Positions 15,928 through 26,878 of a stretch of DNA of 64,000 bases are shown one piece after another. Made by a program: the position numbers and the translations under genes. Numbering within the stretch: the stretch's first letter is position 1; the number at the start of each line of letters is the position of its first letter. The notes under the pieces were generated by a model that had not been told where the DNA came from, did not search any database, and saw only the letters and a program-made list of their open reading frames with translations. The DNA comes from an uncultured Collinsella sp. (lineage in GTDB: Bacteria > Actinomycetota > Coriobacteriia > Coriobacteriales > Coriobacteriaceae), in the NCBI GenBank assembly GCA_905208635.1, contig CAJLPX010000003.1, forward strand, positions 1 through 64,000. Direction: 5' to 3'.

Positions 15928-17184
15928 TTACATCCCTGCCAACAACACGACATCGAGAATCGTCACGATGGCACCGATCCCTACAAGCAGCGCGTTGAGC
16001 GGGCGCGAGTTGGCGTATTTACCCATGACGCGGGGCGAACTGGTGAGTCGTATGAGCACAAAGACCGTAATCGGCAGCTGAAGCGACAGCAGTGCCTGAC
16101 TCCAAATGAGACCCTCAAAAGGATTCGGGACGACCAAGCACGCCGCCACTGCGCCGACGAAACAGGCCGCCACCCCGATCGAGGAATGTCGGTCGTGTAT
16201 GTCGTATTCCTCGTCGAACATGCCCGCGGTGATGGTGCCCGCCGCCATACCCGCTGTCACGCTGCTCGAGAGGCCCGCAAACAGCAGCGCCACGGCAAAG
16301 ATGGTCGAGCTTGCCGGGCCCAGAATGGGGGAGAGCGTGGCCGCTGCGACGGCGAGGTCGTCTACGACCATGCCGTGCGCAAAGAAGGTCGTTGCGGCCA
16401 GGATGACCATGGCCGAGTTGATTGCCCAGCCCACGCCCATCGAAAAGAGCGTGTCGAAGAGCTCGTAGCGCAGACGTTCTTCGATAACCTGCTCGCCTTG
16501 GCCTTCGAAGTGCATGGATTGGATGACCTCGGAGTGCAGAAAAAGGTTGTGTGGCATAACGACCGCACCCAGGACGCTCACGATAATCGCGGCAGAGCCA
16601 GTGGGCATACTAGGCGTGATCCAGCTTGCGGTTGCTTGCGGCCAGTCGACTTTGACCAGCGCGAGCTCTGCTAAAAACGAGAGTCCCACCACACCCACGA
16701 AGGCGATGATCCAGCGTTCGGCGCGCTTGTAGGAGCTCGTCATGAGCATCGCCATCGATACTGCCGCCACGATGACGCAGCCCGCGCGCACGGGCAGCCC
16801 AAAGAGCATTTGAAGGGCAATCGCGCCACCCAGGACTTCGGCCATGGCGGTGGCGACAGTCGCGAGATAGGCACTGGCGAGTACCGTGCGTCCAACGAAG
16901 CGGGGGAGGTAACGTGTCGTGGCCTCGGCAAGGCAGGCACCCGTGGCGATACCCAGGTGCGCCGCGTTGTGCTGCAGCACAATGAGCATAATCGTGGACA
17001 GCGTGACGATCCACAGCAGCGCGTAGCCAAACTGCGAGCCCGCGGCCATATTGGAGGCCCAGTTGCCCGGGTCGATAAAGCCGACGGTCACGAGCAGCCC
17101 GGGGCCGATATGCCGCGCAATGTCTAGGTCTCCGTGACCACCGGTGCGTCGGGAGCCAAAGTGTTGTTTGAGATGGTTGAGCAT
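15928..17184 (-). CDS. mntH: Nramp-family Mn2+/Fe2+ transporter
   Basis: A 418-residue proton-coupled divalent metal transporter with about 11 membrane helices. Helix 1 holds the metal motif DPGN (in GFIDPGNWASNM) and helix 6 holds MPHN (in VVMPHNLFLHS), the Met being typical of Mn/Fe selectivity. The proposed start is ATG 17184 (MLNHLKQHFG), preceded by AGGAG at six bases; a start 12 codons upstream lacks a site. It is transcribed away from gltB, and the intergenic region between them holds three 57-bp palindromes. No metalloregulator is adjacent. Confidence 0.92.
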   Translation of the reverse strand: MLNHLKQHFGSRRTGGHGDLDIARHIGPGLLVTVGFIDPGNWASNMAAGSQFGYALLWIVTLSTIMLIVLQHNAAHLGIATGACLAEATTRYLPRFVGRTVLASAYLATVATAMAEVLGGAIALQMLFGLPVRAGCVIVAAVSMAMLMTSSYKRAERWIIAFVGVVGLSFLAELALVKVDWPQATASWITPSMPTGSAAIIVSVLGAVVMPHNLFLHSEVIQSMHFEGQGEQVIEERLRYELFDTLFSMGVGWAINSAMVILAATTFFAHGMVVDDLAVAAATLSPILGPASSTIFAVALLFAGLSSSVTAGMAAGTITAGMFDEEYDIHDRHSSIGVAACFVGAVAACLVVPNPFEGLIWSQALLSLQLPITVFVLIRLTSSPRVMGKYANSRPLNALLVGIGAIVTILDVVLLAGM

Positions 17185-17306
17185 GGTGAGCTCCTGCGTG
17201 CCGTTTGCTTGACGCCGCAAAGGATACCCGTTTTAGGTTCAAAAGTTAACCAAGACTAACAAAATTGTTGTATTTGAATGGGATGGTGAAAGGGGGCTGC
17301 CGAAAT

Positions 17307-17523
17307 GTCTCGATCTGTAACAACTAGGGATGGAAATTGGGCCTAGCTGTTACAGATCGAGACAGGAAGAAATGGTCCTATGGAAAATCTCGATTTGTAA
17401 CAGCTGACCGCCAAAACCGGCCCTTCGTGTTACAGATCGAGACAAACTAAAACCGTCCTGCAGAAAATCTCAATCTGTAACATCTAGGCGCCAAAATCGG
17501 TTCCTCCTGTTACAGATTGAGAT
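17307..17523. repeat. Array of three 57-bp palindromes (copies B, C, D)
   Basis: Copies lie at 17307-17363, 17387-17443 and 17467-17523. Each is exactly 57 bp and the starts are exactly 80 bp apart, leaving 23-bp linkers that share the word GTCCT and a GAAA end. Copies B and D are fully complementary in the 16-bp arms; D carries two changes matched on both arms (A with T at positions 1 and 6). The array fills the divergent region between the Nramp gene and gltB. Confidence 0.92.
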
Positions 17524-17557
17524 GTTTGAGGCGGTGAGTTTACAGGTCGAACTTGGG

Positions 17558-17583
17558 CGCTGATGTACACCGCTGATGTACAC
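17558..17583 (+). repeat. Perfect 13-bp tandem duplication upstream of gltB
   Basis: CGCTGATGTACAC occurs twice head to tail at 17558-17570 and 17571-17583. It lies 134 bp before gltB. A 10-bp palindrome GTTTCGAAAC follows at 17627-17636. Either could be a regulator site; no regulator is named. Confidence 0.6.
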
Positions 17584-17716
17584 GTTTGATAGCAAGACGT
17601 TGATGGTCGGCGTGCGTTACGCGATTGTTTCGAAACGGGCGGGAAACACAACGGGCCGGCGATGCTCCTAGTATGCCTATTCAACTGACTGTCTAAATAT
17701 CTAGGGGAGGATCGCG

Positions 17717-20700
17717 ATGCAGGCAGATTCCGCTCAGCAGCAGGGCCTTTATCGCCCCGAATTCGACCACGATGCATGTGGCATCGGCGCGCTTGCCGAT
17801 ATCAACGGCGAGCGCCATCACCAGATTCTGGACGACGCGCTGTCCATTCTGGTCAACTTGGAGCACCGCGGCGGCACGGGACTCGAGAAGAACACCGGCG
17901 ACGGTGCCGGTATCCTGTTCCAGGTTCCGCATCACTTTTTCCGCAAAGAGGCCCAAAAGTGCGGCCAGATTCTGCCGGCAGAGGGCGACTATGGCGTGGC
18001 CATGCTGTTCTTCCCGCAGGATGACAAGGGCGTAGAGGATGCCCGTCGCGTGTTTGAGGAGGGCTGCGCCGAGGCCGGCGTGCCACTGCTCTTTTGGCGC
18101 GAGGTGCCGGTCGACCCGCACGACCTGGGCGAGACGGCGCGTGCCTGCATGCCCACCATCCTGCAGGCCTTCCTGGGCCGCCCCGACGACACGCCCGCCG
18201 GCGATGCCTTCGAGCGTCGCCTGTACGTGTGCCGCCGCACCATCGAAAAGAAGGCCGATGCCGAGTTCGCCCTGCGCGACAAGATCTTCTACGTGTGCTC
18301 CATGAGCTCGCGCACCATCGTGTACAAGGGCATGCTGGTCGCCACGCAGATGCGCCGCTTCTTCATCGACCTCAACGACGCCGCCGTCAAAACGGCCGTG
18401 GCGCTCGTCCACTCGCGCTACTCCACCAACACCACGCCCAGCTGGGAGCGTGCGCACCCCAACCGCTTTATCATTCACAACGGCGAGATCAATACCCTCA
18501 AGGGCAACGTCAACTGGATCCGCGCCCGCGAACCCAACCTGTACAGCCCCGTGCTGCAGCACGATCTTGAGCGCGTGATGCCCATCATCAACCGCGAGGG
18601 TTCCGACTCCGCGATTCTGGACAACGTGCTCGAATTCTTGGTCATGAACGGTCGCCCGCTCACGCGTGCCGCGTCCATGTTGCTGCCCGAGCCGTGGGAC
18701 CACAACGACAGCCTGAGCGAGGAGCGCCGCGCCTACGACGCTTACCAGTCCATGCTCATGGAGCCCTGGGACGGCCCGGCGGCCATCGCCTTTACCGACG
18801 GTCGCACACTGGGCGCCGCCCTCGACCGCAACGGCTTGCGCCCCGCCCGCTACTACGTGACGCGCGATGGCCGCTTTATGCTGGCAAGCGAAGTGGGCAC
18901 CATCGAGGTACGCCCCGAGAACATCCTGACGAGCGGCTGCCTGGGACCGGGCCAGATGCTCGAGGTCGATTTTGCCCGCGGCCGCGTGATCTACAACGAC
19001 GAGCTGCGCGCCCGCTATGCCAAGGAGAAGCCCTACCGCGACTGGATTGCCGAGGAGACACTGACCGTCGACGCGCTCGATGAGCCCGCCGCGCCCGCGC
19101 CCGCCGAGGATGCCGAGGTGCCCGCCGCCGTGCGCATGGCCAAGCTCGGCTATCACTGGGATGATGTTGACGAGGTCGTGCGCCCCATGGCCCAGCAGGG
19201 CAAGGTCCCGCTCGCCTCGATGGGTATCGATGCGCCGTTGGCCTGCCTGTCCAAGAAGACGCGTTCGTTCTTTGACTACTTCTATCAGCTGTTCGCTCAG
19301 GTCACGAATCCTCCGATCGATGCCCTGCGCGAGCACATGGTGACTTCGACCACGCTCTACCTGGGCAACCACGGCAACCTGCTCGAGGATTCCCGCACGG
19401 CCTGTCAGCTGGTGCGCTTGGAGCGCCCATTGCTCAACGAGGAAGAGTTCGAGCATATCTGTGCCATCGACCGTGTTGGCTTTAAGACCCGTCGTTTCCG
19501 TGCCGTCTACCGCCGCGATGCCGGCGAGGGCGCGCTGCAGGCTGCGCTCAAACAGCTTGCCGAGGACGTTGAGGCTGCGGTCCGCGACGGCGTGAACATT
19601 GTGGTGTTGAGCGATCGTGCCGCTGCGGGCGAGGTGCCCGTGCCGTCGCTGCTCGCCGTGGGCTGCGTGCACAACCACCTGATCCGCGCCGGCGTTCGTA
19701 CTTTTGCCGACATCGTGGTGGAGTGCGGTGACGCCGTGTCCCCGCACGACTTTGCGGCACTGGTGGGCTACTCCGCGAGCGGCATCTATCCGTACAACGC
19801 ACATGCGTGCATCCGCGATCTGGCGGCACGCGGCGACCTGGACGTGACGGCCGAGCAGGGCATCGCCAACTACAACAAGGCTGCGACCGCCGGCATCGTC
19901 TCCATCATGTCCAAGATGGGCATCTCCACGGTGCAGAGCTACCATTCGGCGCAGATCTTCGAGGCCGTGGGCTTTACGCCGGAGTTCGTCAACGCGTACT
20001 TCGCCGGCACGGTGAGCCGCGTGGGCGGTATGGGTGTCGAGGACGTCGAGCACGAGCAAAACGAGCGCTACGACGCCGCGCTCGCTATCCTTAAGAGCCC
20101 GGCTCCCGATCAGCTGCCCACGCTGGGTCTGACCAAGTGGCGCCCGCTCGGCGGCGAGGATCACCTGATCGATCCGCAGACTGTCTACTTGCTGCAGACC
20201 GCCTGCCGCGAGGACAGCTACGACACCTTTAAGGAGTACAGCGCCCGCCTGCACCGTACCGGCCGTGCCGTGCGCCTGCGCGACTTGCTCGACTTTGATG
20301 CCAGCGGCCGCACCCCGGTGGCACTCGACGAGGTCGAGCCCGCGCTCAACATCGTCCGCCGCTTTAACACCGGCGCCATGTCGTACGGCTCCATCAGCAA
20401 AGAGGCGCACGAGTGCATGGCTATCGCTATGAACCGTCTGCATGGCCGTTCCAACTCAGGCGAGGGCGGCGAGGACCCGCGTCGCGAGACCCCGCTGGCC
20501 AACGGCGACTCCAAGAACTCCGCGATCAAGCAGGTGGCAAGTGCGCGCTTTGGCGTGACGAGCCGCTATCTGTGCAGCGCCTTCGAGATTCAGATTAAGA
20601 TGGCCCAGGGCGCCAAGCCCGGCGAGGGCGGCCACCTGCCCGGCAAGAAGGTCTACCCCTGGATCGCCGAGGTCCGTCAGTCCACTCCCGGCATCGGCCT

Positions 20701-22414
20701 GATCTCGCCTCCGCCGCACCACGACATCTACTCCATCGAGGACCTGGCAGAGCTGATCTTTGACCTTAAGAACGCCAACCCCGGCGCGCGCGTGTCGGTC
20801 AAGCTGGTCAGTGAGGCGGGCGTCGGCACCATCGCCACCGGCGTGGCCAAGGGTGCTGCCGACAAGATCTTGATCAGCGGCCACAACGGCGGCTCGGGTG
20901 CCGCTGCGCGCGACTCTATCTGGCACGCCGGTCTGCCGCTGGAGCTCGGTCTTGCCGAGGCTCAACAGACGCTGCTGCAAAACGGCCTGCGCTCGCGCGT
21001 GGTGCTCGAGGCTGACGGCAAGCTCATGGACGGCACCGATGTCGCCGTCGCCTGCTTGCTGGGCGCCGAGGAGTTTGGCTTTGCGACCATGCCGCTCATC
21101 TCCATGGGTTGCCTCATGCAGCGTGACTGTCAGCAGGATACCTGCCCGGCCGGCATCGCCACGCAAAACTGCCGCCTGCGTCACGGCTTCCGCGGCAAGC
21201 CCGAGCACGTTGAGCACTTTATGCTCTTTGTGGCCGAGCAGCTGCGCGAGGTTATGGCGAGCCTGGGTTTCCGCACCGTCGACGAGATGGTCGGCCACCC
21301 CGAGTGCTTGCGCCAGATCGAGGTCCCGGGCAACCGCAAGGCCAACCTGCTCGATCTGTCGCCCGTGCTGGCGAGCGCGACCTGCGAGTTTGGTGCCCAT
21401 ATCCCGGGTGCCGACGGTCGTCACTTCCTGCCGCAGATGGCTGCCGACAGCGAGCTCGACAAGACGCTCGACTCCACGTTGTTCGTGCCCTATACGGCCG
21501 ATGCCCGTGCGCACCTGCGTCCGATTCGCTTCCGCGCCGATATCGCTAACGTCAACCGTTGCGTGGGCACCATCTTGGGCAACGCGGTGACCAAGGCACA
21601 TCCCGAGGGCTTGCCCGCCGGCTCCATCACCATCGATTGCGATGGCTCGGCTGGTCAGAGCTTTGGCGCGTTCCTGCCGCGCGGCATTACGCTCAACGTG
21701 TGCGGCGACGCTAACGACTACTTTGGCAAGGGCCTTTCGGGCGGCGAGGTGTCGGTGCGCCCCAACCCGCATGCGACCTACAAGTTCGACGAGAACATCA
21801 TCGTGGGCAACGTTGCGTTCTTTGGCGCCACGAGCGGCCGCGGCTTCATTAACGGTCTGGCAGGCCAGCGCTTTGGCGTGCGCAACTCCGGTGCCACCGT
21901 GGTGGTCGAGGGCTGCGGCAACCATGGCTGCGAGTACATGACAGGCGGTCTGGCGCTCATCTTGGGCGAGGTCGGGCAGAACTTCGCCGCCGGTATGACG
22001 GGTGGCGTGGCCTATGTCTTTGACCAGTATGGCACGCTCAGTGCCCGCGTGAACCACGAGAGCGTGGAGCTCAAGGCCCCGACGGCCGGCGAGCTGGCAC
22101 AGATTCGTGAGCTCATCCAAGAGCACGTGGACGCGACGCAGAGCCCGCGCGGCATCAAGCTGCTCTACAGCTTTGAGACGATGAGCAAGCACTTCGTGAA
22201 GGTCATTCCGACCGAGTACGAGCGTGTGCTGGCGATTGTCGCCGCCGCCGAGGCCGTCGGCAAGACGCATGCGCAGGCAGAGGAGCTGGCGTTTGACATC
22301 GTGACCGGTCGCGCGAGCGCTGCGGATGTCGCTCGCTTCGATGCTGCGGGCGGTGCTGCGGGCGCTGCGTCCGTGGCTGCCAGCCCTGTTGCTTCGACCA
22401 AGAAGGAGGCGTAA
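17717..22414 (+). CDS. gltB: Glutamate synthase large subunit
   Basis: A 1565-residue protein, slightly longer than the usual 1500. The N-terminal glutaminase has its nucleophile Cys at residue 21 (HDACGIG), exposed after removal of a 20-residue propeptide. The FMN synthase domain (about 860-1230) has GAMSYGSISKEAH, AKPGEGGHLPGKKV and the cluster ligands CLMQRDCQQDTCPAG. The C-terminal GXGXG helix domain contains GNTVLYG-like FFGATSGRGFINGLAG. It converts glutamine and 2-oxoglutarate to two glutamates, in ammonia assimilation, with GltD supplying electrons from NAD(P)H. gltD begins 5 bp downstream. The last 40 residues are an Ala-rich tail. Confidence 0.96.
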   Translation: MQADSAQQQGLYRPEFDHDACGIGALADINGERHHQILDDALSILVNLEHRGGTGLEKNTGDGAGILFQVPHHFFRKEAQKCGQILPAEGDYGVAMLFFPQDDKGVEDARRVFEEGCAEAGVPLLFWREVPVDPHDLGETARACMPTILQAFLGRPDDTPAGDAFERRLYVCRRTIEKKADAEFALRDKIFYVCSMSSRTIVYKGMLVATQMRRFFIDLNDAAVKTAVALVHSRYSTNTTPSWERAHPNRFIIHNGEINTLKGNVNWIRAREPNLYSPVLQHDLERVMPIINREGSDSAILDNVLEFLVMNGRPLTRAASMLLPEPWDHNDSLSEERRAYDAYQSMLMEPWDGPAAIAFTDGRTLGAALDRNGLRPARYYVTRDGRFMLASEVGTIEVRPENILTSGCLGPGQMLEVDFARGRVIYNDELRARYAKEKPYRDWIAEETLTVDALDEPAAPAPAEDAEVPAAVRMAKLGYHWDDVDEVVRPMAQQGKVPLASMGIDAPLACLSKKTRSFFDYFYQLFAQVTNPPIDALREHMVTSTTLYLGNHGNLLEDSRTACQLVRLERPLLNEEEFEHICAIDRVGFKTRRFRAVYRRDAGEGALQAALKQLAEDVEAAVRDGVNIVVLSDRAAAGEVPVPSLLAVGCVHNHLIRAGVRTFADIVVECGDAVSPHDFAALVGYSASGIYPYNAHACIRDLAARGDLDVTAEQGIANYNKAATAGIVSIMSKMGISTVQSYHSAQIFEAVGFTPEFVNAYFAGTVSRVGGMGVEDVEHEQNERYDAALAILKSPAPDQLPTLGLTKWRPLGGEDHLIDPQTVYLLQTACREDSYDTFKEYSARLHRTGRAVRLRDLLDFDASGRTPVALDEVEPALNIVRRFNTGAMSYGSISKEAHECMAIAMNRLHGRSNSGEGGEDPRRETPLANGDSKNSAIKQVASARFGVTSRYLCSAFEIQIKMAQGAKPGEGGHLPGKKVYPWIAEVRQSTPGIGLISPPPHHDIYSIEDLAELIFDLKNANPGARVSVKLVSEAGVGTIATGVAKGAADKILISGHNGGSGAAARDSIWHAGLPLELGLAEAQQTLLQNGLRSRVVLEADGKLMDGTDVAVACLLGAEEFGFATMPLISMGCLMQRDCQQDTCPAGIATQNCRLRHGFRGKPEHVEHFMLFVAEQLREVMASLGFRTVDEMVGHPECLRQIEVPGNRKANLLDLSPVLASATCEFGAHIPGADGRHFLPQMAADSELDKTLDSTLFVPYTADARAHLRPIRFRADIANVNRCVGTILGNAVTKAHPEGLPAGSITIDCDGSAGQSFGAFLPRGITLNVCGDANDYFGKGLSGGEVSVRPNPHATYKFDENIIVGNVAFFGATSGRGFINGLAGQRFGVRNSGATVVVEGCGNHGCEYMTGGLALILGEVGQNFAAGMTGGVAYVFDQYGTLSARVNHESVELKAPTAGELAQIRELIQEHVDATQSPRGIKLLYSFETMSKHFVKVIPTEYERVLAIVAAAEAVGKTHAQAEELAFDIVTGRASAADVARFDAAGGAAGAASVAASPVASTKKEA

Positions 22415-22419
22415 GTGCC

Positions 22420-23901
<1,482 letters not shown>

Positions 23902-23940
23902 AGTAGTCACGGAGATATTCAACAATCGAATCGGCAAGGG

Positions 23941-24024
23941 CTGTCCCTAACTGCCGGCACAAAAGGAACGTCCCTAAGTGCCGACAGTTAGGGACGTTCC
24001 TTTTGTGCCGGCATTCGGGGACAC
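23941..24024. repeat. Long perfect inverted repeat (TGCCGGCA family, copy 1)
   Basis: A 26-bp arm at 23952-23977 (starting TGCCGGCACAAAAGG) is exactly complementary to 23988-24013, around a 10-nt loop. The words GGAACGTCCC and TGCCGGCA recur at 46550-46624. The element may act as a terminator-like hairpin for gltBD. The rest of the gene-free stretch 23902-24325, to the right of this repeat, shows nothing I can identify. Confidence 0.85.
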
Positions 24025-24325
24025 TCCTTGCGGATTTGCGAGCAGTTTGCTCGTTTGTCGACGTGCGGGTGTTCATTTGTCGACTTCTTGGGCTGTGGTC
24101 ACCTGTTGTTTCTGTGGTGGCTGCGGGCATCTGGCTCAAAAGGGCGGGTTGGCCGTCTATGTTTGCCTGCGGTTTTGTTGCGGTGCGCATTTTCGGTCAA
24201 GCTTTTCGTCAAGTGTTTGGTCAGCATCTGGTTTGCAGCCGGAGGCCTATTTTGCCCGCGCTGGTCGTGGCTGCCCACCCTCCTCGTAAGCTCAAATTGA
24301 GGTCCATCAGTTTGAGGAGGATGCC

Positions 24326-25033
24326 ATGACTGACCACGCTTTTGACCGAGCAGAGCTTGCTGAAGCCGTCGGCAACGATATTGCCGACATGGCTCACTTT
24401 TGGATGCTGCGGAAGTTTCAATTCCTGGAGCCGGCACGCGAACAGTTCGAGGTCATTGTCGACCCGTGGCTCAGCTATTGCGAGGGGCCTTCTCAAAACG
24501 AAATCATGGCCTACAACATGGCGTTTACCGATTGGCTGCTGTTTGAGCGCCCCTATCGCCATGGCAAAACGCTGCTCGAGCAATATGTTGACGAGCCGCC
24601 GGCATCGCTTTCGCCTGCCTCGCTCAAGCGGCTCGAGCAGGTACGCGACACGCAGTATTTCTCGCGCTTTGGCATTTTGGACAAGAATCCTGCGTCCGGC
24701 ATGGTCGTGCTGAAGGACACGCGCACCGATCATCGCTTTGATGTCTACGACCCGCATATCGTGCAGAAGGAGCATTGGAACGACGGCGCGATTGCGGTGC
24801 GCCTCGCCTGCGTCGACGATGTCTGGCTTACGGCGGGACAGCTCTACCTGTATGACATCGCGCGCCTGAACGACACGGCGGTCGACGGACCGGGTGCGGT
24901 GCATCCCGAGGATCTGCAGGACGGCTTTGACACCTCGTGCATCAGCTTCTTCTTGCGTCTGGTCCGCGACATCATGGGCGCCCAGGGGCGGTACGTAAAG
25001 TCCCTCAACATCTACGAGCAGGAGTGGGAGTAG
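24326..25033 (+). CDS. Conserved hypothetical protein
   Basis: A 235-residue soluble acidic protein, MTDHAFDRAELAEAVGND, without signal peptide or membrane helices. Tryptophan- and tyrosine-rich segments such as AYNMAFTDWLLFERPYRHGK and RFGILDKNPASGMVVLKD suggest a compact enzyme-like or beta-rich domain, but I cannot assign a family. ATG 24326 follows GAGGAGGAT, a strong site. It is a single gene followed directly by an array of three 57-bp palindromes. Codon use matches the core genome. Confidence 0.65.
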   Translation: MTDHAFDRAELAEAVGNDIADMAHFWMLRKFQFLEPAREQFEVIVDPWLSYCEGPSQNEIMAYNMAFTDWLLFERPYRHGKTLLEQYVDEPPASLSPASLKRLEQVRDTQYFSRFGILDKNPASGMVVLKDTRTDHRFDVYDPHIVQKEHWNDGAIAVRLACVDDVWLTAGQLYLYDIARLNDTAVDGPGAVHPEDLQDGFDTSCISFFLRLVRDIMGAQGRYVKSLNIYEQEWE

Positions 25034-25073
25034 GGGATGGGTAGTTGTCGCCTGCCTTGCCTTTTGCCTTTTT

Positions 25074-25293
25074 GTCTCGATCTGTAACGTTTGGGGGCAA
25101 AACACCGGTCTACCTGTTACAGATCGAGACGAATGCTTGGGCGCCGCTGGTTTGTCTAAATCTGTAACGTTTAGGGGCCTGGAGAACGTCTTACTGGTAC
25201 AGATCGAGACGTTTGGCACCTGGCTGGGGGGGGGATGTCTCAATCTGTAACATCTACAGTCCAAAAATCGGTCTTCCTGTTACAGGTCGAAAC
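25074..25293. repeat. Array of three 57-bp palindromes (copies E, F, G)
   Basis: Copies lie at 25074-25130, 25154-25210 and 25237-25293. Starts are 80 and 83 bp apart; the extra 3 bp fall in a G run of the second linker. Copy E pairs throughout with one G-T wobble; F and G carry mismatches. The array ends 11 bp before the ribosome binding site of the nuclease-like gene. Confidence 0.92.
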
Positions 25294-25313
25294 GTTTGTC
25301 GGCGGAGGCAACG

Positions 25314-26390
25314 GTGACGATGGTCCATTTGTCCGATGTGGTGGTGATGGAAGTGTCTAATACCGTTTTCAAGCACAAGCATACGACTCGCAACACGTTG
25401 GCGCGGAATAGGATGCTCGCGCGACTCACGGAGGCGACCGAGCAAGGTGCGCTGCTCGCAACGCATGACAATGCCGAGCTCATGTGGCTGCGGCGTCATG
25501 TTGGAACCGACGATATCGCGGAACCCGAGCCGTATTTGTTCTGCTTTCAACATGATTGGGGTGTGCTGACGCCGGCGGAGCGAACGCTGCGTACCATCAA
25601 AGGGCTTGCAGAGTTTCATCCCGATTGGGCGTTTTGGGGCTATGACGCGGCGCTTTTGTGGGGTCTGGAGGTGCCGAATGATCTGCTTGGGTCGCGTTTT
25701 CTTGTTAAGACGGGTTGTTCGGTGGCGTTGAGCGGCGGGTGCAGGTTGTTGCGTCCGCAGATGGCGGGCGCACTCGAGCATGTTGATGGCGTGCGGGTGA
25801 CGTCGTTTTGGCGCACGGTGGAGGATTGCCTACTGCGTGCGCCGTTCTCCTACGGGTTGGCGATTGCCGATTCTGCACTGCGGGCGAAAGGCGTATCACG
25901 TGGGGATTTGTGCGAGCGCCTCCGCGCCGATTGCGAGGGCAGGCGAGGGTATCGCAGGGCACAGGTGATTGCGTCGTATGCGGACGGGCTGTTTGAAAAC
26001 GGCGGCGAGTCTCGGTTCCGAGCATTCTTTATTGCGTACGGCTTTCCGGTTCCGGAGCTGCAGGTGGAGTTTCGCGACCCGCTCGATCCGAGCCAGGTGT
26101 TTCGCGTCGACTATTTTTGGCGGCTCGAGGACGGGACGTGTGTCATCGGCGAGCTCGACGGAAAGGGGAAGTACACCTTGCAGAGCGGCGAGGGTCGGGA
26201 GTCGGTTGACCCATTCGTGGCAGAGCGTCAGCGGGAATCTCATCTGACAATGCTCGGGCATAAGGTGCTTCGGTTTACGTTTAACGAACTCAAGAACCCG
26301 GGGAACCTGGCTGAAAAGATGAGACTGGCGGGAATTCCACAGCGGGCCGATCTGGCTGAGGAATGGAAGCGTCAGTGGTATGGGTGCTAA
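25314..26390 (+). CDS. AbiEi/DUF559-like protein with PD-(D/E)XK nuclease motif, flanked by repeat arrays
   Basis: A protein of about 358 residues. The middle (WAFWGYDAALLWGLEVPND) resembles the segment found in type IV antitoxin AbiEi-like proteins. The C-terminal domain resembles Vsr/DUF559 nucleases. It has ESRFRAFF (E232, R234), then RVDYFW (D266), then IGELDGKGKY (E280, D282, K284), a plausible PD-(D/E)XK active site. Starts at GTG 25314 or ATG 25320 both fit GGAGG at 25304; GTG 25314 has the better spacing, and a TTG at 25296 lies before the site. Three 57-bp palindromes end 20 bp upstream and four begin 41 bp downstream. Known relatives are called antitoxin-like regulators or endonucleases; the role is unproven. 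Confidence 0.65.
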   Translation: MTMVHLSDVVVMEVSNTVFKHKHTTRNTLARNRMLARLTEATEQGALLATHDNAELMWLRRHVGTDDIAEPEPYLFCFQHDWGVLTPAERTLRTIKGLAEFHPDWAFWGYDAALLWGLEVPNDLLGSRFLVKTGCSVALSGGCRLLRPQMAGALEHVDGVRVTSFWRTVEDCLLRAPFSYGLAIADSALRAKGVSRGDLCERLRADCEGRRGYRRAQVIASYADGLFENGGESRFRAFFIAYGFPVPELQVEFRDPLDPSQVFRVDYFWRLEDGTCVIGELDGKGKYTLQSGEGRESVDPFVAERQRESHLTMLGHKVLRFTFNELKNPGNLAEKMRLAGIPQRADLAEEWKRQWYGC

Positions 26391-26431
26391 GGGGTGCAAC
26401 TGACGCGAATGTGGTTGTTCCTGCCGAGTTT

Positions 26432-26729
26432 GTCTCGATCTGTAACAACAAGGGGCCGTTTGGCCTCGTAGCTGTTACAGATCGAGACAGAAGGTTGGCT
26501 GCCGCTAAAAGATCTCAATCTGTAACATCTAGAGGCCGAAAACCTGTCTAACTGTTACAGATTTAGACGTTTGACGACAGGGCTGGAGAATATCTTAATC
26601 TGTAACATCTAACGGCCAAAAACCGCTCTAACTGTTACAGATCGAGACAAAGGTTGGACGCGGTGCCGAAAGATCTCGATCTGTAACATCTGGCTGCTAA
26701 AACCCGGTCTACCTGTTACAGATCTAGAC
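26432..26729. repeat. Array of four 57-bp palindromes (copies H, I, J, K)
   Basis: Copies lie at 26432-26488, 26512-26568, 26592-26648 and 26673-26729, with starts 80, 80 and 81 bp apart. Copy H is fully paired; I, J and K carry unpaired changes. The linkers after H and J are similar to each other (both contain AAGGTTGG). The array separates the nuclease-like gene from the amidohydrolase gene. Confidence 0.92.
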
Positions 26730-26878
26730 ATTTCCCGGATGTCGCTGGGATGGGACTGCAATGCATTCCGTTCTCCGTGTCTCATCCTTTCTCCGTTAAC
26801 CGATATGTCCGCAGCAACCCTGCCGCACTGGGTGATAATGGACAAATGTTCAAGTTAATCGTGAGGGAGGAGCTCGAT

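Noticed and set aside
17307..17523. CRISPR array (regular repeats separated by short spacers)
   Set aside because: The repeat unit is 57 bp with a diverged centre, the 23-bp linkers resemble each other instead of being unique, copy number is two to four, and no cas gene is in the window.
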